Assembly: GCA_030836365.1 (NCBI GenBank)
Contig: JAURQB010000221.1
Coordinates: 1 to 6,379 of the forward strand
From: Bdellovibrionota bacterium
Lineage (GTDB): Bacteria; Bdellovibrionota; Bacteriovoracia; Bacteriovoracales; Bacteriovoracaceae
Length of the DNA stretch: 6,379 nt
Reading direction: 5' to 3'
The notes under the pieces are model-generated. The model was not told the DNA's origin, made no database searches, and was given only the letters and a program-made list of their open reading frames with translations. Each line of letters begins with the position of its first letter. Position 1 is the stretch's first letter. Shown here in pieces: positions 1-5,230 of the stretch. The position numbers and the translations under genes were made by a program.

Positions 1-391
1 TATGTTGAGACACCCAAGTGCCTACGCAAATCTTTTAGCCGAGTATATTGACCGTCATAACATTAAAGTTTGGTTAATTAACACGGGTTGGACCGGTGGC
101 CCATATGGTGTTGGCGAGCGCTACCCTATTCCTGTGACGAGAAAAATTGTCCGCTCTGTTCAGTCGGGTTTAATGGCCAATGCGCCGATGGAAAAAGATC
201 CTATTTTTGGATTACAGATTCCAGCAAGCGTTGATGGCCTTGATTCAAACGTTTTATTTCCAAATAAATCATGGTCTTCACAGGAGGCTTATGAAGATAA
301 AGCGCGAGCACTTGCGAAGTCTTTCCATAATCAAATGGAAAAATTTGGTGAATTCTACGCTAATATTAAAGACGCAGGGCCAACCGTCTAG
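1..391 (+). CDS. pckA: Phosphoenolpyruvate carboxykinase (ATP), C-terminal part; 5' end outside window
   Basis: This is the C-terminal ~129 residues of ATP-dependent PEP carboxykinase, the cytosolic enzyme that converts oxaloacetate and ATP to PEP, CO2 and ADP in gluconeogenesis. The visible part has the family's NTGW-TGGPYGVGER stretch (fragment residues 27-40). R40 and T46 have the spacing of the adenine-contacting Arg and Thr of the E. coli enzyme (Arg449/Thr455 from memory). HPSAYANLLAEYI, PIFGLQIP and the closing AYEDKARALAKSF segment also match the usual C-terminus. The ATG at base 2 is internal: the family is about 530-540 residues, so roughly three quarters of the gene, with the P-loop and metal ligands, lies to the left of the window. 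The frame ends with TAG at 389-391. A strong terminator follows, so pckA is probably the last gene of its transcript. The GTP-dependent enzyme is ruled out by these motifs. Confidence 0.95.
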   Translation, partial: MLRHPSAYANLLAEYIDRHNIKVWLINTGWTGGPYGVGERYPIPVTRKIVRSVQSGLMANAPMEKDPIFGLQIPASVDGLDSNVLFPNKSWSSQEAYEDKARALAKSFHNQMEKFGEFYANIKDAGPTV

Positions 392-417
392 ACTTAAGTA
401 CTTGAAATTATTAAATG

Positions 418-448
418 AATGCCTCCTTTATGGAGGCATTTCTATTTT
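418..448 (+). terminator. Rho-independent terminator of pckA
   Basis: A perfect 9-bp stem AATGCCTCC (418-426) / GGAGGCATT (432-440) with a 5-base loop TTTAT is followed by the T-rich tail TCTATTTT (441-448). It sits 26 bases after the pckA stop codon and in front of the next gene's promoter, so it separates the two transcription units. Confidence 0.9.
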
Positions 449-457
449 ACAAGCCTA

Positions 458-486
458 TTGAAGCGCATTCCAATTTTAGATATTAG
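458..486 (+). promoter_or_regulatory. Candidate sigma70-type promoter of the deacetylase gene
   Basis: TTGAAG (458-463) and TATTAG (481-486) each match four of six consensus positions and are separated by the optimal 17 bases. The pair lies just after the pckA terminator and would start transcription about 20 bases before the deacetylase start codon. It is identified by position and by eye only; TATACA at 492-497 is a weaker alternative -10. Confidence 0.4.
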
Positions 487-506
487 AAACGTATACATTT
501 ATCATC

Positions 507-510
507 GGAG
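507..510 (+). promoter_or_regulatory. Ribosome binding site that favours the second ATG of the deacetylase
   Basis: GGAG (507-510) is only 2 bases from the first ATG (513) but 5 bases from the adjacent in-frame ATG (516). The usual 5-9 base spacing favours 516 as the true start. The two alternatives differ by one residue. Confidence 0.5.
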
Positions 511-512
511 AA

Positions 513-1418
513 ATGATGTTGAGAGCAACTTTACTTAGTACCTTAATTTTAAGTTCAGCGATTCAAGCTTATGCGGCAAAGCCTAAACAATTTCCTCAAG
601 ACAATCTTGTTTATCGCCCACGTGTACATACCGGCTTTTCACAATACAGAGCACCTAGTTTGTGGGGAACAAAAAAAGTTGTCTTAACTTTTGATGACGG
701 CCCACATATTACCAACACGCCTAAAATTTTAGACATACTTGCTCGTTATGGCGTGTCCGCTACATTTTTTGTTCTGACTGAAAATATCAACCCACAAAAT
801 AGACATATCGTTGATCGCATCGTGATGGAAGGACACACGCTTGCAAGTCATGACCACGATCATGACAATAATAACAACGAAAGTGAAACGACTTACCGAA
901 AGGAATTAACTCAAACGATTACCTCGATAAAAACGATTCTCGCAGAATTGGGAGTGACGCAAAATCAAATTTATTATCGCTTCCCTTATGGAGCTTATGG
1001 CGCAAACCGTGCCTATCACCACATGAATGTGATGAAGGAAGTTTCTCAGGAGCTTTTTGGTGAAAATTGTATCAATTTTGCCTTCTGGGATATCGATACC
1101 GCTGATTGGGTATCAGATATGACCTCTCAAAATGTATCGGACGGTATTACCGCTCATTTGGTTGGCGGAACAGCTTATACTCATGGGAAAAAAACCGTGA
1201 ATGGAAGAACGGTATGGCGTAAAAAGCCTTACAAAATAAACAACCCAATTGGCGGTGGAGTTGTTCTCATGCATGACGTGCAAACAAAAACCGTTAAAGG
1301 CACAGAGTTGTTTCTTGAAACAGCAAATGAAAAAGGCTTTGAAATTGTTCCATTGGAGAGTGTGAAAGAGTTCTCCTACGGTGAAAAAGTTTGCGAACTA
1401 AAAACGCCCGAACTCTAA
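513..1418 (+). CDS. Secreted polysaccharide deacetylase (NodB homology domain, CE4-type)
   Basis: This is a metal-dependent deacetylase of the NodB/CE4 family, which removes acetyl groups from N-acetylated (peptidoglycan, chitin-type) or O-acetylated polysaccharides. Residues 1-21 form a signal peptide (LLSTLILSSAIQAYA, cleavage likely before AKPKQ), so it acts in the periplasm or outside the cell. All five motifs are visible: TFDDGP 59-64 (D61 predicted base, D62 metal ligand), HDHDH 113-117 (H113 and H117 fit the H-x-x-x-H ligand pair), RFPYG 156-160, DIDTADW 193-199, and LMHD 252-255 with catalytic H254. Motif 2 has Asp where Ser/Thr is usual and an extra His in the middle, followed by Asn-rich DNNNNE. 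About 50 residues between motifs 4 and 5 (200-247) are longer than in minimal members. Either ATG 513 or 516 is the start, 516 being better spaced from GGAG. It stands alone between a strong terminator and a 100-base gap. The substrate cannot be told from sequence. Confidence 0.9.
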   Translation: MMLRATLLSTLILSSAIQAYAAKPKQFPQDNLVYRPRVHTGFSQYRAPSLWGTKKVVLTFDDGPHITNTPKILDILARYGVSATFFVLTENINPQNRHIVDRIVMEGHTLASHDHDHDNNNNESETTYRKELTQTITSIKTILAELGVTQNQIYYRFPYGAYGANRAYHHMNVMKEVSQELFGENCINFAFWDIDTADWVSDMTSQNVSDGITAHLVGGTAYTHGKKTVNGRTVWRKKPYKINNPIGGGVVLMHDVQTKTVKGTELFLETANEKGFEIVPLESVKEFSYGEKVCELKTPEL

Positions 1419-1427
1419 ATAAAATTT

Positions 1428-1449
1428 AGTGCCAACGCCTATGGGCACT
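1428..1449 (+). terminator. Weak hairpin after the deacetylase gene
   Basis: AGTGCC (1428-1433) pairs with GGCACT (1444-1449) around a 10-base loop, 9 bases after the deacetylase stop. No T-run follows directly (ATTTTACTTATT only begins at 1460), so termination here would be weak or Rho-assisted. A second possible stem, TAAGCA (1451-1456) with TGCTTA (1472-1477), is even weaker. Confidence 0.25.
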
Positions 1450-1495
1450 GTAAGCAGCACATTTTACTTATTGCTTAGGTGATTAGGATTATTTC

Positions 1496-1522
1496 ATGTA
1501 TGCGTTTAAAATAATTACGTGA
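1496..1522 (+). CDS. Possible 8-codon leader ORF coupled to the 593-residue gene
   Basis: ATG at 1496 opens a short frame encoding MYAFKIIT and stops at TGA 1520-1522. It is preceded by TAGGA (1484-1488) at a 7-base spacing, a better ribosome binding site than anything in front of the next gene. Its stop overlaps that gene's GTG as GTGA (1519-1522), the arrangement seen in translational coupling. Nothing in the peptide itself shows selection, and a short ORF like this can occur by chance. Other readings are that it is the remnant of the downstream gene's original start after a frameshift, or that it is meaningless. Confidence 0.25.
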   Translation: MYAFKIIT

Positions 1523-3300
1523 AAAGACTTCTATTTATCCACATTAAAAGACTTCTATTTATTTACATTTTTCTTACCACCTGCTTTCCCATATTTTCAA
1601 AAGAAGCAGAAAAACTCACCCAGGAAGAAACACTAAAGCGCCTCATCGAAACAGAGCTAATTTCGGCAAAATATGAGGCATGTGTTGAAGCAAAGGATCC
1701 TGCTCCATGGGATTGTGTGTGGAATCAACTTACTCCAGATGAAAAAAAACAGGTTTCAGAAATTCTTGGAGAGTTTACTGACAGCGATAAAAAAGATGAT
1801 GGTACAAAATACGAAGGGAAGGCCATCGGTGGCGGGTTGTTTCATGATAAAGCAAGTCCGGTCATGAAACAACTTGGCGATAATTTATTTGATATGTTTC
1901 AAGAGGCCATGTATGGAGAAATTACGGCGCAAGTTCAAGACACCGAACTTCGTCTCGTTGATCACCGGGTTTTTTATGACATCTACAAGGCGAGAATTAG
2001 TAAAGAGTTTATCGAGCTGCTCGCTTCATTTTGTCTCGATTCTACTTTGGTCAATAATGTCTATGAAATACCCAGTGATGAGCAAAAATTAAAAGATTTA
2101 CGCGAGCAAAACATTAAAAACATGCACCAAAATCCTGAAGGTGAAAAAACAAAATTCAATACATGTATCGTGGAAATAAAAAACATTTGCACCCATCAAG
2201 CAAGTGGCGGCACTTGTGACAAAATTAATGGAAAAAGTATTGCGTGCTCAAAAGACGATCACACCCAAGATCGGGCATGCCAGGTGCAAGAGGCCGTAAA
2301 CTCCATTAAAAAATCTATTGCGGCAACGGAGGTAATCCAAGAGGCCCTTGATGAGGAAGCCGCGAAAGAAAAAGGACAAGGTAGCCTCGGAAGTGCAATC
2401 AGCGGTAAAAAGGTGAGCATATATACCGGAGCAAAAATGGGAGATCGCCAATCAGTGGATACTATGACAAGCATAACTTCTGGCCAACTAGAAGAGGCCA
2501 TGAAAGCCCCTGATGATAAAACGATATTTGAAGAAGCCGCTCAAAAATTAAAAGATGACTGTCAACAATCGTTAACCCAAGAATGCAAAGAATATGTTCT
2601 AGACGGTGATGAAATAAAAGAATCGAAAGATAAAATTGCCGAGTTGGCCCTTCGAATGAGAGCGATGGAAGAAAGAATTAATCAAAACCTAGATCCTCAA
2701 GGTGGAGATAAATCTAAAAAAGAACTTGAGCAATTTTTTCGAGAAGAAGGCCTTAGTGAAGAAGAAATCGAAAAAATTGTGACCAATGATAAAAAAGTTA
2801 AACTCGCGCTGGAGCAAATAAAAAATAATTACCGTGAGCGACGAGAGGCAATTATCAACAACCTTCAAAACAAGCTTTCAAAAATGGTGCCTAAAGATGA
2901 TACCGATGAGGAAAAAATAGCGGTGATCTCCCGAGTGAGTGAAGAGCTAATGGATCGCCCAAAGCAATACCAGCAACTTTTACATTACTCAAATATTGTC
3001 TCCAGCTATCTTTCCACCAGCTCACCAGATGCAGATGTAGATGCGAGTGGAGATAATAGTAGCGACAATAGCAACAATAAAAATCTTCAAGTGAGTGATC
3101 AAAATAATTCATCTCGCTACACGACTGCAGCGGCAAAAGAATTAGGCTCACTAGGAAAAGATTATCAAGACGTCGGTGATGATCTTGCCAAAAAAGTTGA
3201 TATCGAAGCCGACGCAGATCCAGACAATGGAGAAGAGAGTTTAATTTCCATCGGCCTTGATACAATCAATAACTTTCTCTACAAAGAAGTTATCGAGTGA
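1519..3300 (+). CDS. Secreted protein of unknown family, cysteine-paired and helix-rich, 593 residues
   Basis: I do not recognise this family. Residues 1-27 are a signal peptide (basic KR, then hydrophobic FIYIFLTTCFPIFS), cleavage likely near FS-KE; LTTC at 19-22 is a poor lipobox, so a lipoprotein is unlikely. The signal contains KRLLFIHI followed by KRLLFIYI, a direct duplication. The mature part has ten Cys: 55, 66, 172, 216, 224, 233, 243, 254, 348 and 356. The even number and the cluster at 216-254 suggest disulfides formed outside the cytoplasm. Residues about 365-455 are highly charged and likely helical or coiled coil (LSEEEIEKI, NNYRERREAIINN). Residues 500-533 are an Asp/Ser/Asn low-complexity linker, followed by a short acidic C-terminal segment. 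No membrane segment follows the signal. The start is GTG 1519, since an in-frame TAA lies at 1507-1509 and the next Met is about residue 116. There is no clear ribosome binding site, but the codon overlaps the stop of a tiny upstream ORF. The role is unknown. Confidence 0.85.
   Translation: MKRLLFIHIKRLLFIYIFLTTCFPIFSKEAEKLTQEETLKRLIETELISAKYEACVEAKDPAPWDCVWNQLTPDEKKQVSEILGEFTDSDKKDDGTKYEGKAIGGGLFHDKASPVMKQLGDNLFDMFQEAMYGEITAQVQDTELRLVDHRVFYDIYKARISKEFIELLASFCLDSTLVNNVYEIPSDEQKLKDLREQNIKNMHQNPEGEKTKFNTCIVEIKNICTHQASGGTCDKINGKSIACSKDDHTQDRACQVQEAVNSIKKSIAATEVIQEALDEEAAKEKGQGSLGSAISGKKVSIYTGAKMGDRQSVDTMTSITSGQLEEAMKAPDDKTIFEEAAQKLKDDCQQSLTQECKEYVLDGDEIKESKDKIAELALRMRAMEERINQNLDPQGGDKSKKELEQFFREEGLSEEEIEKIVTNDKKVKLALEQIKNNYRERREAIINNLQNKLSKMVPKDDTDEEKIAVISRVSEELMDRPKQYQQLLHYSNIVSSYLSTSSPDADVDASGDNSSDNSNNKNLQVSDQNNSSRYTTAAAKELGSLGKDYQDVGDDLAKKVDIEADADPDNGEESLISIGLDTINNFLYKEVIE
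1522..1569 (+). repeat. 24-bp tandem duplication in a signal-peptide coding region
   Basis: Two adjacent 24-base units (1522-1545 and 1546-1569) share AAAAGACTTCTATTTAT and end ACATT, differing only at two adjacent bases (CC versus TT at 1539-1540 / 1563-1564). The unit is a multiple of three, so the frame is kept and the peptide reads KRLLFIHI then KRLLFIYI. It looks like a recent slippage or recombination duplication. Confidence 0.95.
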
Positions 3301-3333
3301 CTAAAGTATCTCAACTTAGTTAGGTAGCCTTAA

Positions 3334-3350
3334 CAAAAGCTCTACTTTTG
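3334..3350 (+). terminator. Weak AT-rich hairpin after the 593-residue gene
   Basis: CAAAAG (3334-3339) and CTTTTG (3345-3350) form a perfect 6-bp stem with loop CTCTA, 33 bases after the stop codon. No T-run follows immediately. A looser stem, AGTC (3353-3356) with GACT (3369-3372), is followed by TTTCTTT (3373-3379) and could do the same job. Neither is a convincing intrinsic terminator. Confidence 0.25.
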
Positions 3351-3390
3351 ACAGTCCTACTTGTCACTGACTTTTCTTTAAGAATTTTAA

Positions 3391-3399
3391 TGTTATCAT
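3391..3399 (+). promoter_or_regulatory. Extended -10 promoter of the acyl-CoA dehydrogenase gene
   Basis: TGTTATCAT contains TATCAT (3394-3399, five of six consensus bases) preceded by the TGn extension that can replace a -35 box. No good -35 lies at the right distance: the perfect TTGACA at 3348-3353 and the TTGTCA at 3361-3366 are too far upstream. Transcription would start near 3406, giving a leader of about 25 bases. Confidence 0.45.
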
Positions 3400-3417
3400 A
3401 CTAGGGTTGGGAAAATT

Positions 3418-3424
3418 TAAGGAG
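3418..3424 (+). promoter_or_regulatory. Strong ribosome binding site of the acyl-CoA dehydrogenase gene
   Basis: TAAGGAG (3418-3424) is a near-perfect Shine-Dalgarno sequence 5 bases before ATG 3430. It fixes the start codon and predicts efficient translation, the best such signal in the window. Confidence 0.8.
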
Positions 3425-3429
3425 AAAGT

Positions 3430-5202
3430 ATGAACTATTATTCTGACAATAAAGAATGGCAATGGCTTTTTAACAATGCAATTGATTGGGACAAAATCAT
3501 GCCCTTGTACTACCCTAATTTTCCAACGGAAGATGGGATGACTAGTCCTGAAGAAGTGAAAAACTTTCTGGAAGAAATGCTAACGGCAACTGGTGAATGG
3601 TGCGCTGAAAGTGTGGCGGCCCGCGCGGAAGAAATGGACCGAATTGGTGCGGGTGAAGTCGTTGATGGAAAGACCATTCCCTCTGCTCCACTTAGCGCAT
3701 TTTATCAAGAAGCAAAAGAGCTTGAAGCATTTGGAGCGAATGCTCCTAAAGAATATGGTGGTCTTGAGCTTCCCATGGGTTCAGGAATGATTTTCCTAGG
3801 GCAACTCTCCCAAGCCTGTATCGCCAGCTGCATGCAGATAAGTTTTTACGGCTCTATTATCGACATGCTCGATCGTTTCGCCTCCCAAGAATTGAAAGAT
3901 AAATATATCCCAGGAATTATCACAGGTGATATTTCTGGAAGCATGTGCTTAACCGAACCAGATTGCGGGAGTGATTTAGGCGCGCTCAAAACATCGGCAA
4001 GACCTCAAGAAGATGGTACGTATTTAATCAACGGAACAAAAATATTTATCACGAACGGTGGTGGTGGATTAGGCCTCGTTCTTGCGCGCATCGATGGTGC
4101 ACCTGAAGGTCTGAAAGGTATCTCCATGCTTCTCGTTGACCAAAATGAACAAGCAGAGGAGCGTGGAAGACTTAATTTTGTTGTCACAAAAAATGAAGAT
4201 AAGATGGGACTTCACGGAACGTTCACAACAGAAGTTCTATATGAAGACACCATTGGCCATTTAATTGGTGAGCCAAACACTGGCTTCACCCAAATGCTTC
4301 ACTTGATGAATGAAGCAAGAATTGCGACGGCCATGCAATCTTTTGGCGGACTTGAGGCTTCTGTTGCTTATGCAAAAAAATATGCAAGTGAGAGAAAAGC
4401 TTTTGGAAAACCAATTGCAGAACTTCCACTAATGAAAAGAAATTTAGAGGATTATCAAACTGAAGTTGACGCCATGAGAGCACTACTTGTGGATACTTCA
4501 AGTCACTATGATATTTATCAAAAACTTCACCTAAAAAAATGTCACTCTGGAGAGTTAACGGCCGAGGAAAAAGAACTCTATGAAAATGCTTGGATGTGGA
4601 CAAGAAAGCGTACCCCCTTGGTCAAGTTTTACGCAACAGAAGCATTCACTCACCTTTCAACGAAGGCCATTCAAGTGCTTGGTGGTTATGGTTACATGAG
4701 AGACTATCCGGTAGAAAAACTTCACCGAGATTCTTTTGGGCCACTGCTATACGAAGGGACAAGTCAAATTCAAAGCTTAATGGCCATGAAAGACCTTATA
4801 AAATACGCCATGAAAGACCCTGGAAGCTTTATTACAAACGTTTTTTCTAAGCACCCTGGACTTGGTCTTATTAGCGGAACTAAGGAATGGGATAAAGAAT
4901 ACAAGTCCGTTCACTACCGCTTTAAAAAGAAGCTTATTGGACTGCTTTTTAATAACCTCAAGCCTGAGGGTAACAAACTATTTGACGCCAAAGAATGGGC
5001 AAATGTCGATGAAGAGCGCGTCAGTAGTCTCATGATTCACGCCGAAGGCTTATGTGCAGCGCTTAGTTATATGGAAACGCTTCGTGTCCTTTGTGAGCAT
5101 GCCGATATGGATGATAATCGAGCAGCGTTATTTTTCCGATACAAGCGACTCATCAAGCCCAGACTTGAAATGATTTATGCTGATTGGAGCGAGCGAAGCT
5201 AA
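3430..5202 (+). CDS. Acyl-CoA dehydrogenase, long form with C-terminal extension (DmdC/FadE-like)
   Basis: This cytosolic FAD flavoprotein oxidises an acyl-CoA to the 2,3-enoyl-CoA and passes electrons to electron-transfer flavoprotein. The order is an N-terminal extension (1-50), a helical domain to about 165, a beta domain from about 170 (LTEP 174-177, GSD 180-182), a C-terminal helical domain from about 285, and an extra C-terminal region (about 465-590). RKAFG at 322-326 is the FAD-contact segment. The second family signature is complete at 415-434 (QVLGGYGYMRD...KLHRD). E442 in YEGTSQIQ is the predicted catalytic base. The first signature fits except Cys179, where a small residue or Asn is usual. 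At 590 residues it is much longer than classical ~380-residue enzymes; length, N-terminal extension and the insertion at about 358-385 fit the DmdC-like subfamily, whose members act on diverse acyl-CoAs, so the substrate is open. ATG 3430 has a strong ribosome binding site. It is a single-gene unit with no ETF or thiolase gene beside it. Confidence 0.93.
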   Translation: MNYYSDNKEWQWLFNNAIDWDKIMPLYYPNFPTEDGMTSPEEVKNFLEEMLTATGEWCAESVAARAEEMDRIGAGEVVDGKTIPSAPLSAFYQEAKELEAFGANAPKEYGGLELPMGSGMIFLGQLSQACIASCMQISFYGSIIDMLDRFASQELKDKYIPGIITGDISGSMCLTEPDCGSDLGALKTSARPQEDGTYLINGTKIFITNGGGGLGLVLARIDGAPEGLKGISMLLVDQNEQAEERGRLNFVVTKNEDKMGLHGTFTTEVLYEDTIGHLIGEPNTGFTQMLHLMNEARIATAMQSFGGLEASVAYAKKYASERKAFGKPIAELPLMKRNLEDYQTEVDAMRALLVDTSSHYDIYQKLHLKKCHSGELTAEEKELYENAWMWTRKRTPLVKFYATEAFTHLSTKAIQVLGGYGYMRDYPVEKLHRDSFGPLLYEGTSQIQSLMAMKDLIKYAMKDPGSFITNVFSKHPGLGLISGTKEWDKEYKSVHYRFKKKLIGLLFNNLKPEGNKLFDAKEWANVDEERVSSLMIHAEGLCAALSYMETLRVLCEHADMDDNRAALFFRYKRLIKPRLEMIYADWSERS

Positions 5203-5230
5203 TTCTAAAATTTTTTTTATTGGATAATTA
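5203..5230. terminator. Convergent intergenic spacer with T8 tract
   Basis: Only 28 bases separate the stop codons of the two convergent genes. The spacer has a run of eight T (5211-5218) and, overlapping the minus-strand stop, the 10-base palindrome GATAATTATC (5223-5232). No stable GC stem precedes the T-run; the best is GAA (5195-5197) with TTC (5203-5205). Termination of the plus-strand gene here is plausible by position, but no canonical hairpin is visible. Confidence 0.35.

Noticed and set aside
180..461. Open frame overlapping the end of pckA in another frame
   Set aside because: It lies mostly inside the conserved pckA coding sequence and crosses the terminator; its translation has no recognisable features.
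1569..1590. Lipoprotein signal (LTTC, residues 19-22) in the 593-residue protein
   Set aside because: Thr precedes the Cys where Gly, Ala or Ser is needed for a good lipobox, and a normal cleavage site follows at FS-KE.
2891..3265. Minus-strand open frame of 124 codons inside the 593-residue gene
   Set aside because: It is antisense to a gene with a signal peptide and coherent composition; its His/Leu/Tyr-rich translation reflects the reverse complement of Asp/Asn/Ser codons.
4783..4819. 13-bp direct repeat GCCATGAAAGACC (4783-4795 and 4807-4819) inside the acyl-CoA dehydrogenase gene
   Set aside because: It encodes AMKD twice, eight residues apart, in a helix where similar residues recur; no further copies are seen and the frame is intact, so it looks like coincidence or local codon reuse.
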